Below are positions 10,701 through 19,659 of a stretch of DNA of 64,000 bases, piece after piece. This DNA comes from Actinoplanes couchii (lineage in GTDB: Bacteria; Actinomycetota; Actinomycetes; Mycobacteriales; Micromonosporaceae), in NCBI RefSeq assembly GCF_016862075.1, contig NZ_BOMG01000057.1:186001-250000 (forward strand), read 5' to 3'. Position 1 is the first letter of the stretch; each line of letters opens with the position of its first letter. Below the pieces are notes generated by a model. It saw only the letters and a list, made by a program, of their open reading frames with translations. It was not told the DNA's origin and ran no database searches. Position numbers and translations under genes: made by a program.

Positions 10701-12538
10701 CGTTCAACCGGGAGGCGCAGGCGGCCACCGCGTTCGCCGACCGGATCGGGGCCGGCAACGACACCGACATGTTCGTCACCACCGGCCGGTTCGTACGCGG
10801 CATGCGCGGCCTGGAGGACTTCGACAACGACGACTACTTCGAGGGGCTGGCCGGCAACGACGCGGCGGGCGCCTTCTACGCGGTGGTGCGGGCGCTGTCG
10901 GCGGCGATCTACGACCACGACGAGGACCTGGTCCGGTACTGCGGGCACCTGCGCCGGCTGCTCCCGGCCAACCCGGGGGTCTACCTGAACGCCCCGGGCG
11001 CCGTGCTGTCCGCGCTCGGCGCCGCGGTCACCGCCCGGGCCACCACCGGCCCGGAGCGGGACGAGGCGCTGGCCGAACTGGACCGCAGCCGGGACTTCCT
11101 GGCCGCGCGGGCGGCCGGGCAGCCGGGCAACTTCCGGCATCTGCTGCGGCTGGTCGAGGCGACCCGGGCGGCCGTGCACGGCGACTTCACCGCGGCCGCG
11201 GCCGGGTACGACGCCGCCATGTCCGACGCGGCGACCGCCGGCCGGTCCTGGCACGCGCCGCTGATCACCGAGCTGGCGGCCCGGTTCTACCTGGACAACG
11301 GCCTGGAACACGTCGGCACCCGGCTGCTGGCCGAGGCGATGCCCGGGTACGTCCGCTGGGGCGCGGCCGGGAAGGTGCACGCCCTGAAGCGGGCGTACCC
11401 GTCGCTGGGTTCGTCGTTCGGGCTGCCGGGCGCGTCCCGCGGCGGCACCACCAACGTGCAGAGCATCAACCTGTCGACCGAGGTCATCGACCTGATGGCG
11501 GTGCTGGAGGCGGCCAAGGCGATCAACAAGGAACGCGACCCGGATCAACTGCGGGCCCGGGTGGAGCAGGTGCTCGCGGCGAACACCGGGGCCACCGCGG
11601 TACACCTGGTGCTCTGGGACGAGCAGGCCGCCCGGTGGAAGCTGGGCGCCGACGGCGACCGGCCGGAGATGAGCGCGGACGAGGCCGGCGAGCGCGGGTT
11701 GCTGCCGCTGACCGCGATCCGGTACGCCGAACGCACCCGCGAGCCGATGCTGGTCGACGACGTGTCGCTGGACGACCGGGTCGGCCGCGACCCGTACCTG
11801 ACCGGTCTGGAGCACTGTTCGCTGTTGATCGTCCCGATCGGCCAGGGGCAGTCCCGGGCGATGCTGGTGCTGGAGAACCGGCTGAGCCGGCGCGCCTTCT
11901 CCGGGCGGCTGGACGCGGTCGAGCTGATCGCCGGTCAGCTCACCGTATCCCTGGAGAACGCCCAGGTGCACGCCTCGCTGGAGCGTAAGGTGGCGGAGCG
12001 CACCCAGGAACTCAACAAGGCCAACAGCATGCTCCAACAGCTGACCGTCACCGATCCGCTGACCGGGCTGCCGAACCGGCGCAAGCTCAACGCGTTCCTG
12101 GACGAGACGTGGCAGCGCTCGCAACGCTCCGGTGAGCCGGTCGGCGTCGCGATGATCGACATCGACAACTTCAAGAAGTACAACGACCACTACGGCCATC
12201 AGGGTGGCGACGTCTGCCTGCGGCTGGTCGCCGACGCGCTCCGTACCAGCGTCCGGTCGACCGATCTGGTGGCCCGCTACGGCGGTGAGGAGTTCTGCAT
12301 CGTGATGCCCGGAGCCAACGACGAGAACGCCCTGGTCGTGGCCGAGCGCGCCTGCGAGGCGGTGGCCCTGCTGGCGGAGCCGCACGCGCTGGCGGGCAGC
12401 GGCATCGTCACGATCAGCGTCGGGGTCACCTCCGGCACGCCGATCGCCAACAACGGGCCGGAGCAGCTCACCAAACTCGCCGACGAGGCGCTGTACGAGG
12501 CCAAGAACGCCGGGCGCAACCGGGTCGTGGCCGGATGA
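7757..12538 (+). CDS. Ser/Thr kinase-AAA ATPase-GAF-GGDEF hybrid signalling protein
   Basis: A 1593-residue protein starting at GTG 7757. Residues 1-275 are a protein kinase domain with HRDLSPANVL (about 116-125) and an unusual DFE in place of DFG (LIDFELATL, about 136), then GTLPYLSPEQTGR. Residues 285-560 are an AAA/MalT-like ATPase with Walker A GPPGVGKT (from residue 311) and LFFLDDLQWA. A long helical region follows to about 1220, then a GAF domain (about 1250-1400), a short coiled coil, and a diguanylate cyclase domain with an intact GGEEF motif (1509-1513) and the RxxD inhibitory site (RSTD) five residues before it. This matches the HstK-like kinase/ATPase/GAF architecture, but ends in GGDEF instead of a histidine kinase. 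It should couple a ligand and phosphorylation to cyclic-di-GMP synthesis. Its stop overlaps the start of the next gene. Confidence 0.92.
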   Translation: MTSDRAEKLLYDSDRTRVARIRRDDGSSIVRKQPLGPDAADRLRNETAVLRHLDGIIGTPKLAAGDPGAGVGALDLLDVPGRTLADLYAPWATGALLELAENLADVIAGIHRRGVVHRDLSPANVLIDTDSGRPTLIDFELATLQAQTTDAPESAFAGTLPYLSPEQTGRTGRPVDNRSDLYALGATLYELATGRPPFGRDREPLKLIHDHLAKLPVPPADMNPEVPAELSAMILRLLNKEPDQRYQSGEGLAHDLAQLRAGVAFVPGERDFPMRLAAPGRLIGRSAPLAALHDLLGEAMSGRNVLALVTGPPGVGKTALVDRLRPAIETARGRFARGKFDQFHSDGGGGGAVRQAFNQLGEQLLAEPEYKVAATRERLLDALGPDAAVIAGIMPSFALLLGVEPERGLADAAHFARVRKASITLLRTVASAARPVLFFLDDLQWATGSAFSFLDDVLDRADIPGLLVLGAYREEEVDEAHPLSAVRERLHRERGDAAEVRLDNLSATDLGVLIAEMLRLPEAEVLAGLLAERTRGNPFDTVELLGALRREGVLVPEGGGWRWDPAAVRDFVGHGDVVALLGARIAALPAETREAVDMLACLGGEVGLELLGDAMTPAVDDGLVVLDEDRARFRHDRVQQAAYERLSPADRARISLDLARRIAPAPEAAGLYLAAIDLLGTAGAGERQAAVELLRRAAASARAVANHAASEAHIAAALRLLPETDEQYADTRAEWHASLFGLGWFDEADAVFAELYTPGRDPVWLAGPVGFQLGSLTHRRMLAEALRLGLDMLDRLGLDVPGPAEMGPRVGAGLAAFHHWLAGIDGDAALPEVTDPRILAASLVINRMTPAAFFSDPTTMAWLVVRAAELWAENGICPHLAGTLGNIGVVTIAATGDYEAAYRAVTHALTAAERHGFEPAASQVRFLTAMAGTPWFEPLENAVRQTHDARDGLLRGGDLRNALYTYYTSVPQMLDVAPDLEAFNREAQAATAFADRIGAGNDTDMFVTTGRFVRGMRGLEDFDNDDYFEGLAGNDAAGAFYAVVRALSAAIYDHDEDLVRYCGHLRRLLPANPGVYLNAPGAVLSALGAAVTARATTGPERDEALAELDRSRDFLAARAAGQPGNFRHLLRLVEATRAAVHGDFTAAAAGYDAAMSDAATAGRSWHAPLITELAARFYLDNGLEHVGTRLLAEAMPGYVRWGAAGKVHALKRAYPSLGSSFGLPGASRGGTTNVQSINLSTEVIDLMAVLEAAKAINKERDPDQLRARVEQVLAANTGATAVHLVLWDEQAARWKLGADGDRPEMSADEAGERGLLPLTAIRYAERTREPMLVDDVSLDDRVGRDPYLTGLEHCSLLIVPIGQGQSRAMLVLENRLSRRAFSGRLDAVELIAGQLTVSLENAQVHASLERKVAERTQELNKANSMLQQLTVTDPLTGLPNRRKLNAFLDETWQRSQRSGEPVGVAMIDIDNFKKYNDHYGHQGGDVCLRLVADALRTSVRSTDLVARYGGEEFCIVMPGANDENALVVAERACEAVALLAEPHALAGSGIVTISVGVTSGTPIANNGPEQLTKLADEALYEAKNAGRNRVVAG

Positions 12539-14451
12539 GCCGGCGGGCCCGGCGGTTCCTGGTCGGAGGGCTCATCGCCGCGCTGGCCCTGCTCTCCGGG
12601 TTCTCGCTGGTCGACAACTGGCGGCACGCGCACATCGTCGGGGCCCTGGTGCACGACGGTGACCACATGTCCGCCTACGACGAGGCGGCCTACCTGTCGG
12701 CGTGGGAGATGGCGCTGCTGCAGGCGACCGCCGCCGAGCCGGACGGGGAGGAGCGGCAGCAGCTGCCGGCCGTCGACGACCGCACCTACCAGGCCACCAT
12801 GGCGCTGGTCGACGTCACCGACGACCACGGCGACGCCCAGGAGGCGGGCACCATCGCCCAGCGCCAGCTCAACATGCGCCAGGACATCGACCTGTACCTG
12901 GCGATGCTGGACCGGGGTGAGTACGCCAAGGCCGAGACCCATCTGGAGACGGTGATCGAGCCGGCGTACTCCCGGATCTCGACCCGGTTGATGCAGCTGC
13001 GTGACCAGCACTCGACCCGGTTCCACGCCAACCACGACATCGCCGAGGCGGCCTCGGCCCGGCTGGTGTGGGCCGGTGTCGTCCTGTTCGTGCTGACCCT
13101 GATCGTGCTGGCCCTGTTCGGCTGGACCATGCGCAGCCACCGCCGGCAGGTGGAGGCGATGGCCTCGACCGACCTGCTGACCGGGCTGCCGAACCGGGCC
13201 GCGTTCACCGCGCGCCTGCACCGGGAGCTGACCGCGGCCCGGCCGGTGCACAGCGTGCCCGGCATCACCGTGCTGACCGTCAACATCAACGGGTTCCGGC
13301 ACGTCAACGACCAGCTCGGCCCGCACATCGGGGACCGGCTGCTGGCCGAGGCCGGCTGGCGGCTGGCCGGGGTGGTCCGGGACTCCGACCTGGTCGCCCG
13401 GATCGGTGGTGACGAGTTCGCGATCCTGCTGCGCGACCTGGATCAGGCCCGTGCCGACGTGGTGGTCACCCGGCTGCGCGACGCCTTCGACCAGTCGTTC
13501 CACCTCGACGACATCACCGTCGACCTGGAGGTCAGCATCGGGGCGGCGACCGCGGCCGCCGACGACGACGTCAGCACCCTGCTCGGGCACGCCGACAGCG
13601 CCCTGCACGACGCGAAACAGCAGCACGACAGCTTCCGCCGGTTCGACGGCACCACCGCCCAGGACAGCACCGACCGGCTCACCCTGCTCGGTGACCTGCG
13701 CCGCGGCCTGACCGACGCGTCCCAGTTCACCCTGCACTTCCAGCCGAAGATCCGGCTCAGCGACGGTTCGCTGGCCGGGGTGGAGGCGCTGGCCCGCTGG
13801 AACCACCCGGTCCGCGGGCCGGTGCCGCCGGGCCAGTTCGTGCCGGTGCTGGAGACGACCAGCCTGATCCACCCGTTCACCGAGCGGGTGCTCGACCTGG
13901 CGTTGCGGCAGGCCCGGGACTGGATGTCCGCCGGGCACCGGATCCCGGTCGCGGTGAACGTCTCCACCCGCAGCCTGCTGGACGCCACCTTCCCGGGACG
14001 GCTGGCCGCGCTGCTGAAGACCACCGGGGTGCCCGGTGAGCTGCTGTGCATCGAGATCACCGAGTACACCGTGATGTCCGACCCGACGACCACCATCGAC
14101 GCGCTGCGCAGCATCCGGGCGCTGGGGGTCAAAACCTCGATCGATGATTTCGGTACGGGCTACTCGTCGCTGTCGTACCTGAAGCTGCTGCCGGTCGACG
14201 AACTGAAGATCGACAGGTCGTTCGTGACCGACATGGTCGACGACAGCAGCAGCCGCGCCCTGGTCGCCTCGGCCGTCGACCTGGCGCACAACCTGGGCCT
14301 GACCGTGGTCGCCGAGGGTGTCGAGGACGTCTTCACCGCCCAGGCCCTCAGCGGTCTCGGCTGCGACACGGCCCAGGGTTACCACTTCGCCCGCCCGGCA
14401 CCGGCCGCCGACCTGGACGCCCGCTTCCTGCAGCCGGAGCCGGCGCTCTGA
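12535..14451 (+). CDS. Membrane GGDEF-EAL bifunctional cyclic-di-GMP protein
   Basis: A 638-residue protein whose ATG overlaps the TGA of the kinase-GGDEF gene (ATGA), so the two are translationally coupled. Membrane helices at about residues 7-25 and 178-201 enclose an extracytoplasmic helical sensor region. The GGDEF domain is intact (residues 291-295, with RDSD at the inhibitory site). The EAL domain has EALARWNHP (Glu417), DDFGTGYSSLSYLK and VVAEGVED. Both cyclase and phosphodiesterase activities look possible. It probably makes or degrades cyclic-di-GMP in response to an external signal, working with its upstream partner. Confidence 0.93.
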   Translation: MSRRARRFLVGGLIAALALLSGFSLVDNWRHAHIVGALVHDGDHMSAYDEAAYLSAWEMALLQATAAEPDGEERQQLPAVDDRTYQATMALVDVTDDHGDAQEAGTIAQRQLNMRQDIDLYLAMLDRGEYAKAETHLETVIEPAYSRISTRLMQLRDQHSTRFHANHDIAEAASARLVWAGVVLFVLTLIVLALFGWTMRSHRRQVEAMASTDLLTGLPNRAAFTARLHRELTAARPVHSVPGITVLTVNINGFRHVNDQLGPHIGDRLLAEAGWRLAGVVRDSDLVARIGGDEFAILLRDLDQARADVVVTRLRDAFDQSFHLDDITVDLEVSIGAATAAADDDVSTLLGHADSALHDAKQQHDSFRRFDGTTAQDSTDRLTLLGDLRRGLTDASQFTLHFQPKIRLSDGSLAGVEALARWNHPVRGPVPPGQFVPVLETTSLIHPFTERVLDLALRQARDWMSAGHRIPVAVNVSTRSLLDATFPGRLAALLKTTGVPGELLCIEITEYTVMSDPTTTIDALRSIRALGVKTSIDDFGTGYSSLSYLKLLPVDELKIDRSFVTDMVDDSSSRALVASAVDLAHNLGLTVVAEGVEDVFTAQALSGLGCDTAQGYHFARPAPAADLDARFLQPEPAL

Positions 14452-15234
14452 TCAGGGTTTGCGGGCCACCGCGCCGTACTCGTCGACCGCCCGCAGGTCG
14501 TCGCCGCCGGCGTCCGGCGACGGGCGCCACCGGGCGACCGGCACCAGGCCGGGTTCCAGCACGTCCAGGCCGTCCAGGAAACGGGCGATCCGGTCCGGGT
14601 GGCGCAGGTGGTAGCCGAGCGGGGCGTTCGCGTTCCACACCCCGATCGCCGCGGTGAAGGCCGGCCCGTCGATCACGTCGGTGCCGTCCGCGGTGATCAG
14701 GAAACTGCCGGACGGCACCGCGGCCAGCAGCTCCGCGACGAGACCGGTGGCCTGATCCGGATCGGGCACGTGGCCGAGAATGTTCATCAGGATCAGCCCG
14801 ACCGGCTGCTCCAGGTCCAGCGTCGCCCGCGCCGCCTCGATGATCGTGGCCGGCTCGTGCAGGTCCGCGTCGGCGTAGTCGGTCCGGCCCTCCGGAGTGC
14901 TGGTCAGCAGCTTCCGCGCGTGCGCCAGGACCAGCGGGTCGTTGTCGACGTAGACGATCCGCGCGCCCGCGTCGGCCGCCTGCGCCACCTGATGGGTGTT
15001 CTCCGCGGTCGGCATGCCGCTGCCGACGTCCAGGAACTGGCGCACGCCGTGCTCGCGGACCAGCACCGTGACGGCCCGTTTCAGGAACGCCCGGGACTGC
15101 CGGGCCACCACGGTGATGTCCGGGTAGAAGGCGGCGAACTCGTCACCGACCGCCCGGTCCACCGGGAAGTTGTCGGTGCCGCCGAGCCAGTGGTTCCACA
15201 CCCGGGCCGAGTGCGGCAGGTGGCTGTCGGTCAT
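14452..15234 (-). CDS. SAM-dependent methyltransferase, Methyltransf_19 (DUF574) type
   Basis: A 260-residue protein from ATG 15234, which has GGGAG about 8 bp upstream; a longer frame adds 15 residues without a better site. The family marks are clear: HSARVWNHWLGGTDNFPVDR at the N-terminus, then the SAM-binding loop FLDVGSGMPTAENTHQVA and VYVDNDPLVLAHARKLL. This family is abundant in actinomycetes and its substrates are mostly unknown. Its stop codon abuts that of the convergent GGDEF-EAL gene in the palindrome TGATCA. It is 80 bp downstream of the large HEAT-like gene and may be co-transcribed with it. Confidence 0.9.
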   Translation of the reverse strand: MTDSHLPHSARVWNHWLGGTDNFPVDRAVGDEFAAFYPDITVVARQSRAFLKRAVTVLVREHGVRQFLDVGSGMPTAENTHQVAQAADAGARIVYVDNDPLVLAHARKLLTSTPEGRTDYADADLHEPATIIEAARATLDLEQPVGLILMNILGHVPDPDQATGLVAELLAAVPSGSFLITADGTDVIDGPAFTAAIGVWNANAPLGYHLRHPDRIARFLDGLDVLEPGLVPVARWRPSPDAGGDDLRAVDEYGAVARKP

Positions 15235-15314
15235 GTCGGCGGCTCCCGTCGCCAGGGCGTCACGGTCGCCGCCGAGCATAACCGCTCATTCCACAGAGGA
15301 CGATGGTTCGCCGG

Positions 15315-18300
15315 TCAGTTCGGGGTCATGTCCACGTCGCGGGCGGTCTGGCGCACCTCGGGCTCGGGGTGGGCCCGCAGGGTGAGCAGCAGCGACCGCC
15401 AGGGGGCCGGCCAACCGTGCGTCTCGCCGTGCTCGGCCAGGGCCACCGCGAACAGGCCGCCGGCCAGGTCGCCGCGGGCGGCCAGCCGGGCGGCCGCGGC
15501 CAGGTACGTCTCCGGGTCGTCGTGCTCGCGCGTGCCGGTCAGGAACCGGATCGTGCCGGACATCCCGGTGGCCAGCACCGGCCGGCCGGCGCACCGGTCG
15601 GCGACCTCGTCCAGGACCGGCAGCCAGCCCAGGTTCAGCAGCGCCTCCACCGCCGGCCGGAACAGCCCGGGGCGCTCCGCCAGCTCCCGGGCCACCGCCG
15701 TCTCCGCCGTCCGGTCCACCGTCCGGGGCCGGCGCGCGTGTTCGCCGAGCAGGGTCAGGATCAGATCCAGGCGGCGGTACGCGGGACGATCGGCCCCGTG
15801 GTCCCCGGCCCGGTCACCGGCTGCCGCGTCCAGATCGGCCAGCCGCAGCAGCACGGCCCGCAGATCCGCCGGGCCGAGCACCGCCAGCAACTCCCCGGCA
15901 GCGGCCGGCTGCTGATCCAGATCGGTCAGCGACTCCAGCGCCACCGCACCCACCTCGGTGGTCCACGGCGCCCACCGCGGCAGCCGTTCCAGCGCCTCCC
16001 GGCGGACCTCGAGGTCGTCGGCCCGGCACGCCGCGACGATCAGCGCCGCGAACCGCTCCCGGTGCCGCTCCTCGATCCGCCACGGGTCAGCGCCGAGGAC
16101 CGCCCGCCGCTCCTCCCGGCTGCCGTCGGCGGCGGTCGCCAGGATCGCCCAGCTCGCCGGGACGCCCAGCCGCTGCCGGGCCGCCGACACGATCGCCGCG
16201 CGCACGTCCCGGTGCAGCTCCGGGTCGGCGAGCGCGTCCCGGAGCACCGTCATCACCGCGGGCGTGCCGAACCGGCCGAGCAGCCGGGCCACCTCCTTGC
16301 GGCTGGTGACCTTGACGCCCTCGCTCGCGGTCAGCAGCGGCGTCAGCACCGCGGTCACCCGCGACGGCGGCAGCTCGGCGGCAGCCTGCCCGGCGGCGTA
16401 GAGCGTGACCCGGGCCCGGTCATCGCCGGCCTTCCCGACCAGCAGGTTCAGGGTCTCGTCCGGGCTGCCGGTGGTCGCCAGCGCGGCGAGGGCGGCCTCG
16501 GCCACCGGCACGTCCGGCGAGTCCACGTAGCGCAGCAGCAGCGCGCGGCCGTGCACCGGGATGCGGGCGGCGGTGTGCAGGTGCCCGGCCCGTTGCCACG
16601 AAGTGGCCTTGCGGTCGTCGATCAGGCGGCGCAGCAGTTCGGCGTACCGGGCCTGCTGGCGGGGCAGCCACCGCTCCGCGCGGGTGAAGCGGGGCAGCCA
16701 GCGGGCCCGGCCCTGGTGGAACCGGCCGCGCGGCGCCGCGTTCAGGACCAGGTCGAGCAGGTCGGTCCGGTTCCCGTCGATCGTCTCCCACACCTTGTCG
16801 ATGGTGACCGTGGACGGGTCGGCGGTCAGCAGCGCCTCGACCCGGCGCGGCCGTTCCCGCGGGTCGTCCAGCCAGAACTCGATCGCCTCCCGGGCCACCG
16901 ACGGGATGCGCGGCGGCTCGGTGGCCCGGCCCAGCAGGTCCTGCAGCTCCGGCACCAGCCGGGCGCGCTTGCCCAGCGCCCGGGCGACCGCGAACAGCGG
17001 CCGGTGGTCGTCGCGGTCCAGCGCCGCGGTCACCCAGCCGCGCAGCCGCGCGAAGACCAGCGTCTCCTGCCCGCGCCGCAGCTCCGGGCCGAACCGGCGC
17101 AGCGCCGGGGCCTGCGTGCCGGCCGTGGTCAGGTCGATCGTCAGCAGCGCCCACTCGCGCAGCGCGGTGTCGTCGACGTGCCGCCGCAGCGTCTCGGTGG
17201 CCAGCGAGGACAGTGCCCGGGTGGTGCCGTGGCCGGTGTCCCGGGCCTCGACCGCGTCGGTGACCACCCGGGTCAGCGTGTCGGCGCTGGACGCGGTGAG
17301 CAGACCGGCCACCCGGGACAGGGCGCCGAGAGCGGCGTACCGCACCGGGTCCTGCTCGTTGCGCAGCCGGGGCAGCGCGGCCACCACCTCGGCTACGGCC
17401 CGCGGGTCACGCGACCGGCGGGCCGCGTCGACGAGCACCGTCCAGCCCTGCACCCGCTCCGGGGCCGCGCCGGACCGCAGCCGGGCGGTCGCCGCCGCGG
17501 ACGCCTCGGGCCAGGCCAGGAAACCGGTCCAGGTGAGCGTTTCGGCCTCGTCGGTGCGCACGTCCGGCAGGGCCAGCGCGCGGGTGGCCTCGCGGATCCG
17601 CAGCGCCGCGGGCAGCAGCTCGACCAGATCCGGGTTCGGGACCTCCACCTCGGACGGGCCGGCCGCGTCGTAGAGGTCACCGCGCCGGGACGGGGGCAGC
17701 GCCTTCAGCAGCGCGGTGAGCAGCCACGCGGTGTCCCGCAGCCGGGCCGCGATCGGCGCCAGCCCGGCCGACGGCAGCACCGCGATCCGGCTCAGCACCG
17801 CCTTCGGCAACCGGGTGCGGGCCGTCCACGCGGCCCGGCCGGGTGCGGCGATCAGGCGGGCGACACGGCCCGGGTCGTGCGCGGCGAGCCGCCCGTACCC
17901 GCGGATCCGGCCCGGCAGACGATCCTCCGGGCCGAGCCGTTCGAGCAGGCCGAGCACCCCGGCCGGATCGCAGTACAGCACCGCGTCGGCGACCAGGGTC
18001 CAGATCCGGTCCCGGACGTCGGCGGTCGGCGCCTGCTCCAGGCGCTCGGCGGCCCGCTCCAGGACCGGGCCGGGGTGGCGGCGGGCGAGAGCCGACAGGT
18101 TGACGGCGTGCTCCAGGGACGGCAGCAGACGGCGTACGACATCGGGTCCGCAGACCGGCAACAGCATGGCGGCCTCCGCGTCACCGTGCGCCGCGCCGAC
18201 CTCGGTGATCAGACCGTCGGCCACGCCGGGCACCCGGACCAGGCGCAACGCGCGGTAGATCCGCCGCCGGTCGGCGGCCGGGAGGTCCGCACGCCACACG

Positions 18301-18563
18301 TCGAGACCGGCTCGCAGCGCCGCCCGGAACGCCTCGGCCCGGATCGCCGGCGTCTCGTCGGCGCAGCCCGCCCGGATGCCGTCGGCGTCCCCGGTGGCGA
18401 TCGCGGCGACCAGGGCGAGCCGCCGCTCGTACGGCCCACCGGCGCGCAGTCCGGCGACCACCGCCGCCCGGTCCTGCGCCGTGCGCGCCCAGGTCGCGAC
18501 ATGGCTGAGGCGCTGCCGGAACGGCATCGGATCGAGGACGGCGAGCAGCTCCGCGGTGATCAT
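15315..18563 (-). CDS. Very large HEAT-repeat-like protein
   Basis: A 1082-residue soluble protein with no signal peptide. It is built almost wholly of short amphipathic helix pairs with Leu/Ala/Arg-rich repeats (for example SPDVPVAEAALAALATTGSPD and RFGTPAVMTVLRDALADPEL), typical of HEAT/ARM solenoids. No catalytic motif is visible. Start ATG 18563 is chosen because residues 1-40 (MITAELLAVLDPMPFRQRLS...) are matched by a gene fragment at 44063 that begins at the same point. HEAT solenoids are scaffolds for protein or nucleic-acid binding; the partner is unknown. It is divergent from the secreted-protein gene at 18661. Confidence 0.8.
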   Translation of the reverse strand: MITAELLAVLDPMPFRQRLSHVATWARTAQDRAAVVAGLRAGGPYERRLALVAAIATGDADGIRAGCADETPAIRAEAFRAALRAGLDVWRADLPAADRRRIYRALRLVRVPGVADGLITEVGAAHGDAEAAMLLPVCGPDVVRRLLPSLEHAVNLSALARRHPGPVLERAAERLEQAPTADVRDRIWTLVADAVLYCDPAGVLGLLERLGPEDRLPGRIRGYGRLAAHDPGRVARLIAAPGRAAWTARTRLPKAVLSRIAVLPSAGLAPIAARLRDTAWLLTALLKALPPSRRGDLYDAAGPSEVEVPNPDLVELLPAALRIREATRALALPDVRTDEAETLTWTGFLAWPEASAAATARLRSGAAPERVQGWTVLVDAARRSRDPRAVAEVVAALPRLRNEQDPVRYAALGALSRVAGLLTASSADTLTRVVTDAVEARDTGHGTTRALSSLATETLRRHVDDTALREWALLTIDLTTAGTQAPALRRFGPELRRGQETLVFARLRGWVTAALDRDDHRPLFAVARALGKRARLVPELQDLLGRATEPPRIPSVAREAIEFWLDDPRERPRRVEALLTADPSTVTIDKVWETIDGNRTDLLDLVLNAAPRGRFHQGRARWLPRFTRAERWLPRQQARYAELLRRLIDDRKATSWQRAGHLHTAARIPVHGRALLLRYVDSPDVPVAEAALAALATTGSPDETLNLLVGKAGDDRARVTLYAAGQAAAELPPSRVTAVLTPLLTASEGVKVTSRKEVARLLGRFGTPAVMTVLRDALADPELHRDVRAAIVSAARQRLGVPASWAILATAADGSREERRAVLGADPWRIEERHRERFAALIVAACRADDLEVRREALERLPRWAPWTTEVGAVALESLTDLDQQPAAAGELLAVLGPADLRAVLLRLADLDAAAGDRAGDHGADRPAYRRLDLILTLLGEHARRPRTVDRTAETAVARELAERPGLFRPAVEALLNLGWLPVLDEVADRCAGRPVLATGMSGTIRFLTGTREHDDPETYLAAAARLAARGDLAGGLFAVALAEHGETHGWPAPWRSLLLTLRAHPEPEVRQTARDVDMTPN

Positions 18564-18660
18564 GTGGCCGATTGTGCCCGGTGGCGCAAACCTCAAGCCA
18601 CGCGTTTTCCGGCCGAAACGTACAAGCGTCAGCCCCGACGTGAATCCCGAGGTCAACCGC

Positions 18661-19659
18661 ATGTCCGTTCTCACCCGGCCCGCCGTGCTGCTCGCCGGCG
18701 TCACCCTCACCGCCGGCCTGCTCGTCGCGCCCGGCGCGGCCTGGGCCGCCGACACCACCACCTCGCTGACCGCCGCGCAGATGCGCACCGCCCTGCGCGC
18801 GGTCGCCACCGCCTCGACGACGGCCGGAGCGGGTGGATGGGCCGGGGTCACCGACATCACCGTGACCTTCCCCGGGCAGAGCATCACGGTCAAGGACACC
18901 CTGAACGTGGACCCGGTCAACGGCCGGTTCGGGCAGGTCAGCTCAGTGACCGGGGAAGGGTCGGAGAGCCGGTTCGCCGCCGAGGGCCAGGGTTACTGGA
19001 CGCAGGCCGGCTACTCGGAGGCCAAGGCGCTGAAGATGATGGGCAAGTCCGGGATCAAGTACGTGTTCGCCGCCGACAAGAAGCGGAAGCTGTCCCAGTA
19101 CCTCCGCGACAGCGAACTCGACATGGCCTCGATGGTCGACTACTTCGTGACCCCGGGTACGAAGACGGTCCACGACGACGGCAGTGTCGACTACAAGGTG
19201 ACCGAGAACGCGGGCAGCGTCACCGTCGTCATGCACACCACCGGCAAGGGCGTCCTCACCGCCGTCGACATGTCCGCCACCGGGCTGACCGGCGGCACCG
19301 TCTTCACCTACGCGCCGCAGACGGTCACCCTGCCGGCCGCCGCCGAGTCCCTGGACGCGGCCACCGTCAACAAGGGCGTCGCCTACCTGGACATGGCCCG
19401 CACCGTGCAGGCCGCCGCGCAGAACGGCGCCGCCAGCACCCGCAAGGCCGCCAAGGGCCGCACCGTCAAGGTCGCCACCCTGCGCAAACTGGTCCGCAAG
19501 GACGTCACCGGCGCCAACCGCTCGGTGGGGGTCACGATGGTCAACGTCAAGGACGTCACCGGCGGCGTACGGGTCTCCGCCACCAACCCGTGGACCAGGA
19601 AGTCGGTCGCTTACACCGTGAAGGCCTCCGGCCGGAAGGTCGTCGTCAAGAAGGTGTGA
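18661..19659 (+). CDS. Secreted protein of unknown function
   Basis: A 332-residue protein with a clear Sec signal peptide (MSVLTRPAVLLAGVTLTAGL, cleavage after AWA near residue 30). The mature part is rich in Thr, Val, Lys and Gly with alternating beta-type sequence, and has no cysteines that I could see. It resembles LolA/LppX-like or other beta-rich secreted proteins only in general composition. The C-terminus is strongly basic (TRKSVAYTVKASGRKVVVKKV), suggesting contact with an anionic polymer. The gene converges on and overlaps the ATPase gene by 14 bp. Confidence 0.8.
   Translation: MSVLTRPAVLLAGVTLTAGLLVAPGAAWAADTTTSLTAAQMRTALRAVATASTTAGAGGWAGVTDITVTFPGQSITVKDTLNVDPVNGRFGQVSSVTGEGSESRFAAEGQGYWTQAGYSEAKALKMMGKSGIKYVFAADKKRKLSQYLRDSELDMASMVDYFVTPGTKTVHDDGSVDYKVTENAGSVTVVMHTTGKGVLTAVDMSATGLTGGTVFTYAPQTVTLPAAAESLDAATVNKGVAYLDMARTVQAAAQNGAASTRKAAKGRTVKVATLRKLVRKDVTGANRSVGVTMVNVKDVTGGVRVSATNPWTRKSVAYTVKASGRKVVVKKV

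Noticed and set aside
7709..12385. A 1558-codon open frame on the minus strand, opposite the kinase-GGDEF gene.
   Set aside because: It is full of Arg, Gly, Gln, His and Pro with no domain pattern, as expected from the mirror of a GC-rich gene. The plus strand has clear kinase, ATPase, GAF and GGDEF motifs.
19201..19228. GAGAAC-N17-CGTCA inside the secreted-protein gene as a fourth T7SS promoter.
   Set aside because: The -10 box differs (CGTCA, not CGTAG), it is within coding sequence and no gene start follows.
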